Numbered from the stretch's first letter, positions 1 to 6,072 are shown. The stretch: DNA of 13,283 nt from an uncultured Caulobacterales bacterium (GCA_903903715.1 CAIUZX010000196.1:1-13283); one strand, 5' to 3'. Numbers and translations: made by a program. Notes: generated from the sequence alone by a model not told the origin.

Positions 1-267
1 AGGACCCCGGCGGGGGAGATCAGCCGGGCGAAGCTGACGCGCATCGTAACGGTCGTGCGCGAAGTGCTGACCGAGGCGATCGCCGCGGGGGGCTCAACCT
101 TGCGCGACTTTCGCGACGCGGACGGGGCGCTGGGCTACTTCCAGCACAGCTTTCGGATCTATGGGCGGGAGGACGATCCGTGCCTCAAGCCCGGCTGCCG
201 CGGCGTGGTGCGGCGGATCACGCAAGGGGGCCGCTCGACCTTCTTCTGCCCGGTGTGCCAGAAGTGA
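1..267 (+). CDS. mutM: Formamidopyrimidine-DNA glycosylase (MutM/Fpg), C-terminal part
   Basis: This is the 3' end of a gene that begins before the window; frame 1 is open from base 1 to the TGA at 265-267 (88 residues). MutM removes oxidised purines such as 8-oxoguanine and nicks the abasic site during base excision repair. The visible part has the end of the helix-two-turn-helix region, the family segment GGSTLRDFRDADGALGYFQ, and a zinc finger of the form C-x4-C-x16-C-x2-C ending CPVCQK. The GGRSTFFCPVC hairpin contains the conserved arginine that contacts DNA in this family. The N-terminal catalytic Pro/Glu lies outside the window, so activity cannot be judged. The endonuclease VIII (Nei) branch shares this fold, but the GGSTLRDF and GYFQ segments favour MutM. 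Confidence 0.93.
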   Translation, partial: RTPAGEISRAKLTRIVTVVREVLTEAIAAGGSTLRDFRDADGALGYFQHSFRIYGREDDPCLKPGCRGVVRRITQGGRSTFFCPVCQK

Positions 268-333
268 CGCATCCGGCTCTGACGTCCGAACGTATCGGCT
301 ATGGACGAAGCGCCTTTGAGAGTGAGTAGAGTC

Positions 334-1212
334 ATGGGTCGACATTGGCTGGCGGGCCTCGCCGCTCTAGTCCTGGCGAGCTGGTCGCAGGCGGTGGACG
401 CCGCGCCTCCACTGTGGAAGATCCATGGACGGCATGGGGCGGAGATCGCCCTCTTCGGCGCCTCGCCGAATGCGACCCTGAACGGTCCCTGGCGGACGCA
501 GGCCTTTGATGAGGCCCTCGCGGGCGCCGACGAGATCTGGTTCGAGAACCCGGACAAGCCCGGCCCCGTCACGGCCCTGCGCGCTTTCGGCGTGATCTCG
601 ATGCATGGCGGCCTGCCGGAGGGGAAGACGCTCTCGCCCATGCTGTCCCCGGACGGACGGGCGCGCATGACGCGGCTCGCCGGCAAACTCGGCGTCGATG
701 TCGCCAAGCTCGACCGGATGCAGCCCTGGTGGGCGGATCTGACCCTGACCTTCGCCTTCGGGGACAAGATGCGCAGCCTCGATCGCAACGGGGTGGAGCG
801 CTATGTGAAGGCCCACGCGCCAAAGGGCGTCCGCTTCCGGGCGTTCGACACCTCGCTGCGGGATCTGCAGGCTCTCGCCGCGTCGCCGCAGGATGAGCAG
901 ATCGCCGACCTGGAATACGCCAACCGCCGCCGGGAGGCGGGCTTCGACACGTTGGAGCCCGAGCTGGAGGACTGGCTTGCGGGGGATGTCGCGAAGCTGT
1001 CGGCCGCGCTGGTCGAGCCCTTCCGCGCGCGGGCGCCCAAGAGCTTTGGCCCCTTCGTCAACGAACGTCACCGGATCTGGGCGGAGGATGTCGAGCGGCT
1101 CAGCGGCGGCGAGCGCCACGTGCTGATCATCGTCGGCATTCCCAATCTTGTGGGGCCCGACAGCCTGCCCGCAATGCTGCGCAGGCGAGGAGTCGTGGTG
1201 GTAGGGCCCTGA
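334..1212 (+). CDS. TraB/GumN family secreted protein lacking both GxxH motifs
   Basis: A 292-residue protein with a signal peptide (residues 1-23, probable cut after AVDA). It follows the TraB/GumN layout: PPLWKI opening strand, LFG loop, PWRT-x-AFDEAL-x-GADEIWFE, a central helical region with MQPWWADLTL, and a C-terminal LVGPDSLPAMLRRRG. TraB/GumN proteins are related to the Tiki metalloproteases and normally carry two GxxH motifs. Here the first reads FGASPN (42-46) and the second GIPN (268-271), so both histidines are absent. The LET-like motif is also altered (AFDTSLRDLQ). The protein may be a non-catalytic relative. I chose ATG 334 because it gives a clean signal peptide and has a purine-rich stretch before it; ATG 301 would add 11 residues and has no ribosome site. 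It is read in the same direction as mutM, 66 bases on. Confidence 0.8.
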   Translation: MGRHWLAGLAALVLASWSQAVDAAPPLWKIHGRHGAEIALFGASPNATLNGPWRTQAFDEALAGADEIWFENPDKPGPVTALRAFGVISMHGGLPEGKTLSPMLSPDGRARMTRLAGKLGVDVAKLDRMQPWWADLTLTFAFGDKMRSLDRNGVERYVKAHAPKGVRFRAFDTSLRDLQALAASPQDEQIADLEYANRRREAGFDTLEPELEDWLAGDVAKLSAALVEPFRARAPKSFGPFVNERHRIWAEDVERLSGGERHVLIIVGIPNLVGPDSLPAMLRRRGVVVVGP

Positions 1213-1239
1213 CACGTCTGCGCCCGGACTTGTTATAAT
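1209..1239 (+). promoter_or_regulatory. Candidate extended -10 promoter
   Basis: A perfect TATAAT (1234-1239) is preceded by TG at 1231-1232, giving the extended -10 form TGnTATAAT. A CTGACA (1209-1214) lies 19 bases upstream as a possible -35 and overlaps the TraB stop codon. Such an AT-rich element stands out in this GC-rich DNA. It would start transcription about 40 bases before the ATG at 1288. A TTGTTAT heptamer occurs at 1230-1236 and again at 1245-1251. No regulator can be named. Confidence 0.5.
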
Positions 1240-1287
1240 GACATTTGTTATGCCAATATCGTCTGAACGAGAGACGGGAGCGTCGAT

Positions 1288-1920
1288 ATGGCGGTGATCT
1301 GGGGTGTGGCGGCGGTGATCTACATCGCGTTCAGGGCCTGGTACGACAACTGGCGCGGCAAAGTGACGGGGAAGGAGATTGACGCCTTTCTCGCAGACGC
1401 CCGGGCCCACGGTTCGGATCAGCACAACGACCTCGGCATCGTCGAGACGTTCCTGAGGGAGGACGACGGGCGCGAATTCTTCATGCTCAATCTCGTCAAG
1501 GTCCAGCCCGGCGATGCGCCCGATCCCGTGACCGGCAAGCCGACGCCGGGACGGGTGCTGCTGAACAAGTACACCTCGCCCTTCATGCGGAGACTCTTCC
1601 TGCACGGCGGACATCCCGCGTTGGCGGCGCGGCCGGCGGGAGGCTATGTCGACGCCTGGAACGCCGCGCCCGATCCGGGCTGGACCATCGTCGGCTACAT
1701 GCGCTACCGCAGCCGCCGGGACATGATGGAGCTGGCCGGAGACCCGCGGTTTCGCGCCATCCACGTGTTCAAGATGGCCGGAACGCACACGACCTTTTCG
1801 TTCCCGACCCGGCCCATGATCATGACCCTGATGGGCCCGCGCATCTATGTGGGGCTGATCCTCGCCCTCATCGCCGCGTTGGCGTCGCTCGCCCTCCTCA
1901 CCCTCGACATCACCTTGTAA
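1288..1920 (+). CDS. Membrane protein with DUF1330-like (ferredoxin-fold) core
   Basis: A 210-residue protein with a hydrophobic segment at each end (about residues 1-18 and 183-206) around a soluble middle. The middle contains DDGREFFMLNLVKV and, later, GYMRYRSRRDMMELAGDPRF followed by AIHVFKMAGT. This resembles the strand and helix pattern of DUF1330 and other dimeric alpha-beta-barrel proteins, where a strand ending MLNLVKV and a segment such as RSRxDFLxLxxDPxF are typical. DUF1330 domains are usually cytoplasmic, so two membrane anchors are unusual. The function is unknown. The start is supported by GACGGGAGCG 7-16 bases upstream and the promoter at 1209-1239. The last 11 bases overlap the end of the convergent transporter gene. 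Confidence 0.72.
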   Translation: MAVIWGVAAVIYIAFRAWYDNWRGKVTGKEIDAFLADARAHGSDQHNDLGIVETFLREDDGREFFMLNLVKVQPGDAPDPVTGKPTPGRVLLNKYTSPFMRRLFLHGGHPALAARPAGGYVDAWNAAPDPGWTIVGYMRYRSRRDMMELAGDPRFRAIHVFKMAGTHTTFSFPTRPMIMTLMGPRIYVGLILALIAALASLALLTLDITL

Positions 1921-3562
1921 GGTCGCGGCCTCTCGTCTCCGGCAGGAAGAAGATAAAGCAGAGCACCGAGATGGTTCCGGCAATGACCGGGTACCAAAGG
2001 CCGAAATAGATGTCCCCCTTGGCCACGACCATCGCGTAGGCGGTGGCGGGCAGGAAGCCGCCGACCCAGCCCGTGCCGATGTGATAGGGCAGGGACAGGG
2101 CCGTGTAGCGGATGCGGGTGGGGAACAGCTCCACCAGCGCCGCGGCCTGCGGTCCATACAGCGCCGTCGCGCCCACCGTGAAGATCATCAGGATCAGGTA
2201 GATCCTGAAGCTATCCACCTTCGCCGGGTCTGCCTGAGGAGGATAGCCCGCCTTGGCGAGGGCGCCCTTGATCCGCCCTTCGACGGAGGCCTTGAGGGCC
2301 TTCAGCGGCGCGCCGGTCAGGGCGCGGCCATCGGCGGAGGGGATCTTCACGTCAGCGATCTGCACGTTCGCGATCTGGCCGGGAGGCGCCTCGACGTTGC
2401 GGTAGGAGACCCCCGCCGTCGTCAGAACGCTCTTTGCGATATCGCAGGAGGAGCGAAACTGCGCCTTGCCGATCAGGTCGAACTGCAGCGAGCACTCGGC
2501 GGGGTCGGCGTAGACCACCACCGGCGCGCGGGCCTGCGCCGCCACCAGGGCGGGATTGGCCGCCTCAGTGATCATCTGGAAGCCGGGGAAGAGCGCTGCG
2601 GTCGCCAGCGCCGTTCCAAGGGTCATGACGATTTTGCGCCCAACCTTGTCCGACAGCCAGCCAAAGAAGACGTAGAGCGGCGCGGACGAGATCACCATCG
2701 CAATCATGATCAGATTGACCGTCGCGGCGGGGGTCTTGATCACCCGCTCGATGAAGAACTGGGCGTAGAAGAAGGCGCAGTACCAGACCGACCCTTGCGC
2801 GATCATCATCGAGAACAGCGCGGTCAGCACAGTCTTAAGGTTGGTCCAGCGCAGGAAGCTCTCGACATAGGGCTTTTCGGAGCGTCCGCCTTCGGCTTCC
2901 AGGGCCGCGAAGGCCGGGCTTTCGGACAGCTTGAGGCGGATCCACAGGGAGATCAGCAACAGGCCTGACGACGCCCAGAAGGGTATGCGCCAGCCCCAGG
3001 CGGCGAAAGCGGTCTCTCCCACCACGCCGCGGGTGATGAGCGTCACCAGCAGCGCGGTCGTCAGGCCGATGGCGGCGGAGGTCTGGATGAAGCCGGTCAT
3101 AAGGCCGCGCTGTTCGGTCCTGGCGTGTTCGGCGACATAGATAGCCGCGCCGCCGTACTCGCCCCCCAGCGCCACGCCCTGCAGGGCGCGCATGAGGATG
3201 AAGAGGATGGGAGAGATCACCCCCGCCTGCGCAAAGCTCGGCAGGCACCCGATCAGGAAGGTCGCGGTTCCCATCATGGTGACGGTGACCAGGAACGCGC
3301 CCTTGCGGCCCGACCGGTCTCCGATCCGGCCGAAGATCAGCGCGCCGAGGGGGCGGAAGGCGAAGCCGGCCGCGAAGGCGCCCAGGGCGAACACATAGCC
3401 CGCCGCTTCGTTAAGCCCCGCCGCGAAGGTCTTGGCGAGGATCGAAGCCAGCGGTACGAACACGAAGAAGTCATACCACTCGAAGGCGGTTCCGGCCGCG
3501 GACGCCGACACGACCAGCAGCATGGACGGCTTTGCTGTTGACTTGGTCTTGACGTCGGTCAT
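1910..3562 (-). CDS. MFS transporter, metabolite:H+ symporter (MHS) type, with periplasmic insert
   Basis: A 550-residue inner-membrane proton symporter of the ProP/KgtP/ShiA-like MHS branch. Markers are AGTAFEWYDFFVF in the first helix, motif A GRIGDRSGRK (78-87), its repeat GWLSDKVGRK (301-310), LQGVALGGEYGGAA in helix 4 and LPYHIGTGWVGGFLP near helix 11. I count twelve membrane segments. Between helices 9 and 10 lies an insert of about 120 residues (332-450) which, by topology, faces the periplasm; it holds Cys357 and Cys373. MHS proteins are usually about 430-450 residues long, so the insert explains the extra length. The substrate cannot be read from sequence; dicarboxylates, betaines or aromatic acids are typical of the group. 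The ATG is preceded by a strong AAGGGGGAG. It is divergent from the gene at 3716. Confidence 0.9.
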   Translation of the reverse strand: MTDVKTKSTAKPSMLLVVSASAAGTAFEWYDFFVFVPLASILAKTFAAGLNEAAGYVFALGAFAAGFAFRPLGALIFGRIGDRSGRKGAFLVTVTMMGTATFLIGCLPSFAQAGVISPILFILMRALQGVALGGEYGGAAIYVAEHARTEQRGLMTGFIQTSAAIGLTTALLVTLITRGVVGETAFAAWGWRIPFWASSGLLLISLWIRLKLSESPAFAALEAEGGRSEKPYVESFLRWTNLKTVLTALFSMMIAQGSVWYCAFFYAQFFIERVIKTPAATVNLIMIAMVISSAPLYVFFGWLSDKVGRKIVMTLGTALATAALFPGFQMITEAANPALVAAQARAPVVVYADPAECSLQFDLIGKAQFRSSCDIAKSVLTTAGVSYRNVEAPPGQIANVQIADVKIPSADGRALTGAPLKALKASVEGRIKGALAKAGYPPQADPAKVDSFRIYLILMIFTVGATALYGPQAAALVELFPTRIRYTALSLPYHIGTGWVGGFLPATAYAMVVAKGDIYFGLWYPVIAGTISVLCFIFFLPETRGRDLTR

Positions 3563-3582
3563 GGACTAGCTCCCCCTTCGTG

Positions 3583-3604
3583 CGGGACACTTGTGTTCGT
3601 CCCG
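3583..3604. repeat. Inverted repeat in the symporter leader
   Basis: CGGGAC (3583-3588) and GTCCCG (3599-3604) form a perfect 6-base inverted repeat with a 10-base spacer. An inner ACAC-TT-GTGT (3587-3596) can pair instead of the outer stem. It lies 21-42 bases before the symporter start codon, within the divergent region to the gene at 3716, so it could be an operator or a leader hairpin. Confidence 0.4.
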
Positions 3605-3715
3605 TCGACCTCAAGGCTTAAGCACGGAAGTTCGAGCGCGCAAGCGCGGCCCGTCTGAAGCCTGGGGCCTCGCGCGCAGGACCGCCGTAACCTTTTTCGT
3701 CTATGAAGGAGCCCC

Positions 3716-4072
3716 ATGGCCAGATCCCCTCGCGCGAAAGCGACACCCGCCCCCGGCTCGACGTCCGAAACGCCAGAGCCCACCGTGAAGCCAGAGCCCA
3801 CTGTGACGCCGGCGACGCCTGCGCCGGAACCGCCGCCCAAGGTCGGCGCTGCGGGGCCTGAATCGCGGCCTGAATCGCGGTCTGAGTTCGACGACCAGTT
3901 CGAGAAGTTCCGCACCCACGGCGAGGAGGCTGCGGAGATGGCGGCGGATCAGTTGGACCTCGCCCGGGAGCTGATCATCGAGCAGGTCAGGGCCCGTCCC
4001 CTCGCCACCGCCGCCGCGGCCGTCGGCGTCGGCGTGTTTCTCGGCCTCCTGCTGGCGGGACCGCGCCGATGA
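3716..4072 (+). CDS. DUF883/ElaB-YqjD-like membrane-anchored protein
   Basis: A 118-residue protein in three parts: a Pro/Thr/Glu-rich N-terminus (1-55), an amphipathic helix (about 57-92, EFDDQFEKFRTHGEEAAEMA onward) and a C-terminal hydrophobic segment VRARPLATAAAAVGVGVFLG ending in GPRR. The last part matches the DUF883 (ElaB/YqjD) pattern, where an (R/Q)P-L-x-A segment leads into a glycine-rich anchor. In E. coli YqjD is an inner-membrane protein linked to stationary-phase ribosome binding; whether this one behaves the same way is not shown. The start follows GAAGGAGCCCC. The stop codon overlaps the next start as ATGA, so the two genes are probably translated together. The N-terminal part contains repeats of recent appearance. 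Confidence 0.72.
   Translation: MARSPRAKATPAPGSTSETPEPTVKPEPTVTPATPAPEPPPKVGAAGPESRPESRSEFDDQFEKFRTHGEEAAEMAADQLDLARELIIEQVRARPLATAAAAVGVGVFLGLLLAGPRR
3773..3808 (+). repeat. 18-base tandem repeat inside the DUF883-like gene
   Basis: Two 18-base units (3773-3790 and 3791-3808) differ at two positions and encode the hexapeptides PEPTVK and PEPTVT. They lie in the flexible Pro/Glu-rich N-terminus. Confidence 0.85.
3856..3879 (+). repeat. 12-base perfect tandem repeat inside the DUF883-like gene
   Basis: GCCTGAATCGCG occurs twice back to back (3856-3867 and 3868-3879), followed by a degenerate partial third unit. It encodes PESR-PESR. Each unit contains a GAATC, which is a GANTC methylation site in Caulobacterales. 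Confidence 0.88.
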
Positions 4073-4500
4073 TCTTCGAACGCACCTTGAAGATGGCCGC
4101 CGCCGCCGCCGCAATTGCGGCGGGCGTGCTGATCGCAGTCGGCTGCGCGGCCTATGCCTTGTTCGTGTTTTTGCAGGAACATATCGGCGCCGCCGGGGCC
4201 GCAGCTCTGGTGTCGGCGCTGTTCCTCGGCTTCTCGGCGCTGGTCGCCCTCTTTGCGACGCAGAAACCGCCGCCCGCCGCCGCGCCCGCCGCTGGCGCCG
4301 AGACTGGCTTTCCGCCTTTTGATCTGGCGGGCCTCGGCCTTGCAGAGAAGATTAGCGATCTGGTTCAGGATCGCCCTCTGGTCGCCGCGGGCGCCGCTGT
4401 CGCTATTGGACTGGTCGCCGTCCGCAATCCCGAGCTCGTGATGATGCTGGCGCGGTCAGTGTTCAAACCGGCGGCGCCTCAGGATCGCACCTCGTCCTGA
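4069..4500 (+). CDS. Small membrane protein, possibly YqjE-like (holin-superfamily type)
   Basis: A 143-residue protein. Residues 9-35 and 41-63 form a hydrophobic hairpin, followed by an Ala/Pro linker (66-80) and a third hydrophobic stretch around 103-130 (DRPLVAAGAAVAIGLVAVRN). That third stretch resembles the anchor of the preceding protein (ARPLATAAAAVGVG). The order DUF883 protein then two-helix membrane protein recalls E. coli yqjD-yqjE, so I infer a YqjE-like role, but the similarity is general and function is not known. The start overlaps the previous stop by 4 bases (ATGA), with no separate strong ribosome site, which fits translational coupling. Its last 22 bases overlap the end of the convergent siroheme gene. 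Confidence 0.68.
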   Translation: MIFERTLKMAAAAAAIAAGVLIAVGCAAYALFVFLQEHIGAAGAAALVSALFLGFSALVALFATQKPPPAAAPAAGAETGFPPFDLAGLGLAEKISDLVQDRPLVAAGAAVAIGLVAVRNPELVMMLARSVFKPAAPQDRTSS

Positions 4501-5321
4501 TCGTCCCGTCGCCGGACGAGGACGCAGACCGCTTCGCCGGCTTCAGCCCAGCGGTTCAACTCATCCTGACCGGGGCTCAACTGCCGCGGCGCATCGCGTC
4601 GGGCGAAAGCCACGATCTCGGCGGGCACCTCGCCCTCGATGGCGATCCGGTCCGCTGAGCCGATGCGGCGAAGGGCGGCGAGGGTCAGGTCGTCCGCCGT
4701 CCCCCCCACCATCAGCCGAAACACCCCGCCCGCCTTTGAGGCGTCCGCCTGCGCCGCGTCGCTGAGGACCGCGTCCAGTTGCGCGGCGGCGCGGTCGAGA
4801 TCTCCGGCAAGGGCGAGCTTGGCGATCTCGCCGTCCAGAGTCCGGCGCAGGAAGGCGCGGCGCTCTGTCAGGTCGGGCCAGCGTTCGCGGATCTTCGCCT
4901 GACGGGCGCGCAAAAGCGTCGCCAGATCGCCGAGCCCCGGCGGCCAGAGGGTTTCGAGCTGTTGTCGCAGACGGGTGGCGAGGACAGGTGATGCGCCGCC
5001 TGTCCCTATGGCGCCCACGACCGTCCCGCGATCCACGATCGAGGGCGTGGTGAAGTCCGACAGGTCCGGGTGATCGACAACGTTCACCAGGGCGCCGGAC
5101 TGCCGCGCCGCCAGCAGCGCGCGATTGAGCGCCGTTCCGTCGGGCAGGGCGATGAACACCAGCGCCGCGCCCGTATAGTCCGCTGTCTCCGGGTTGAGGT
5201 GACGGATCACGTCGGCGGGAGAGCCTTCGAACAGCCGCGCCTTCGCATCCGCCGCTTCGCCCGTTCCAACGATCATGACGGTGCGGCCGGTCAGGGGCAG
5301 AAAGGCGGGAAAGGCGTCCAT
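4479..5321 (-). CDS. Siroheme synthase-type precorrin-2 dehydrogenase/sirohydrochlorin ferrochelatase with SUMT-like tail
   Basis: A 280-residue protein matching the N-terminal half of CysG (Met8p type). That module oxidises precorrin-2 with NAD+ and inserts iron to make siroheme, the cofactor of sulfite and nitrite reductases. Visible are FPAFLPLTGR, the nucleotide-binding VGTGEAA (18-24), LVNVVD (78-83), FTTPSIVDRG (90-99) and GTGGASPVLATRLRQQLE (106-123), which parallels the SSGGTSPVLAR segment of CysG. A helical dimerisation region follows to about residue 186. Residues 198-270 then resemble the first third of uroporphyrinogen-III methyltransferase (DDLTLAALRRIGSADR, EIVAFARRDAPR) but lack the GAGPGDP loop and stop before the GGDP motif, so methylation must come from another enzyme. 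The start has AAGGGGCGG just upstream. Its closest neighbour upstream is the lipoprotein gene, 73 bases away on the same strand. Confidence 0.85.
   Translation of the reverse strand: MDAFPAFLPLTGRTVMIVGTGEAADAKARLFEGSPADVIRHLNPETADYTGAALVFIALPDGTALNRALLAARQSGALVNVVDHPDLSDFTTPSIVDRGTVVGAIGTGGASPVLATRLRQQLETLWPPGLGDLATLLRARQAKIRERWPDLTERRAFLRRTLDGEIAKLALAGDLDRAAAQLDAVLSDAAQADASKAGGVFRLMVGGTADDLTLAALRRIGSADRIAIEGEVPAEIVAFARRDAPRQLSPGQDELNRWAEAGEAVCVLVRRRDDQDEVRS
4490..4521. terminator. Hairpin at a convergent gene junction, possible bidirectional terminator
   Basis: CCTCGTCC (4490-4497) and GGACGAGG (4514-4521) form a perfect 8-base stem with a 16-base loop. A competing stem pairs TCGTCC (4501-4506) with GGACGA (4514-4519) around a 7-base loop. 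It straddles the two overlapping 3' ends. There is no T-run on either strand, so it is not a classical intrinsic terminator, but it could stop or protect transcripts from both sides. Confidence 0.4.
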
Positions 5322-5353
5322 CCGCCCCTTATAGTTCAGCCGTCGTCGCTGTC

Positions 5354-5385
5354 ATCTCAGACAATCGGCATCGCAGACAATGGGC
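5354..5385. repeat. Tandem 16-base direct repeat upstream of the siroheme gene
   Basis: Two adjacent 16-base units, 5354-5369 and 5370-5385, share 14 of 16 bases, including the identical core CAGACAAT at 5358-5365 and 5374-5381. They lie 33-64 bases before the siroheme gene start. Head-to-tail spacing of 16 bases suits a regulator binding as a direct-repeat dimer, though no family can be assigned. Confidence 0.5.
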
Positions 5386-5394
5386 CTTCAGGCG

Positions 5395-5970
5395 TCAGAC
5401 CGGTGGGCGCTGCACATCCCGGCTGAGGTGCGAGATCACGTCCCGCGCGTCAAAGGCCCGCGTTCCGGTCGCGGGCTTTGCGCCCTTGTGCATCACCACT
5501 TCGGCCGAGGCGGTGAAGCGGGTGATCTCGTGCACTTCCAGAGGCTGGGTCATCCAGGGATCCCAGTTCGCCCAGACGCCGCGCCGGTAGTACCGCCAGC
5601 GGGGCCCCCAGAAGCCGCTGCACCAGCCCGGACCATAGGTGCAGCCCAAGGGGTCCGGGGTGGCGAAGGTCTCGGTCTTGCGGTCAGTGTAGCGCGCGTC
5701 CGTCTCGAACCAGTCAAAGCCTTGAGCGAGGGTCAGTTCCGCCGCGCGGAACAGCAGATACCGCTCCACCGTCTCGCGGGAGGTCACCGCGTTGCCGGAG
5801 AACTCCACCATGAAGCGGTTGGTCTCGATCTGCCGGTCGCGATACCCGCCCGCCGAGGCGTGCTGGGTGTTGAGGGGCTGATAGGGGGTCGCCGTCTCGC
5901 AGCCTGCGAGGGTGACGAGCGCCCCCGCCGCGGCGCAAGCCAGGGCAAGACGTTTGATCGCATGTCTCAT
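5395..5970 (-). CDS. CC0125/CC1285-type lipoprotein
   Basis: A 191-residue lipoprotein. The signal sequence MRHAIKRLALACAAAGALVT leads to the lipobox L-A-G-C, with lipidation expected at Cys24. The next residue is Glu, not the Asp that retains lipoproteins in the inner membrane, so the outer membrane is likely. The body contains ATPYQPL, GGYRDRQIETNRFMVEFSGN and TSRETVERYLLFRAAELTLA followed by GFDWFE. I recognise these as typical of the CC0125/CC1285 lipoprotein family described from Caulobacter, whose function is unknown. A central aromatic stretch (110-139) is rich in Trp, Tyr and Arg and contains Cys110 and Cys117, which could form a disulfide. The ATG is preceded by GAAGGAG at 11 or so bases. 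It is flanked by same-strand genes with gaps of 102 and 73 bases, so it probably has its own promoter. Confidence 0.83.
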   Translation of the reverse strand: MRHAIKRLALACAAAGALVTLAGCETATPYQPLNTQHASAGGYRDRQIETNRFMVEFSGNAVTSRETVERYLLFRAAELTLAQGFDWFETDARYTDRKTETFATPDPLGCTYGPGWCSGFWGPRWRYYRRGVWANWDPWMTQPLEVHEITRFTASAEVVMHKGAKPATGTRAFDARDVISHLSRDVQRPPV

Positions 5971-6013
5971 GTGACTTTACTCCTTCGCCCCCCGGCCAAA
6001 ACACTTGAACGCG

Positions 6014-6026
6014 CCAGCCAGGCTGG
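6014..6026. repeat. 13-base palindrome in the lipoprotein upstream region
   Basis: CCAGCC-A-GGCTGG is a perfect inverted repeat with a one-base centre, in the gap between the LysE-type gene and the lipoprotein gene, 44 bases before the lipoprotein start. The one-base centre argues against a hairpin and for a protein-binding site. No T-run follows on either strand. Confidence 0.35.
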
Positions 6027-6072
6027 AGCCGTCGAAGAGTTTACAACACAAAGGCCTGCGCGAACACGCCTA

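Noticed and set aside
367..2157. Long open frame on the - strand (596 codons) across mutM-downstream genes
   Set aside because: It is antisense to the TraB-like and DUF1330-like genes, has low-complexity Arg/Pro/His composition and no recognisable motif; it is a by-product of high GC.
3640..3715. EcfG (general stress) promoter before the DUF883-like gene
   Set aside because: GGAAG and CGTC are present, but the spacing is 21 bases rather than 16-17 and the first element lacks the final C.
6014..6026. Intrinsic terminator after the LysE-type gene
   Set aside because: The palindrome has a one-base centre and no T-run on either strand, so it does not look like a terminator.
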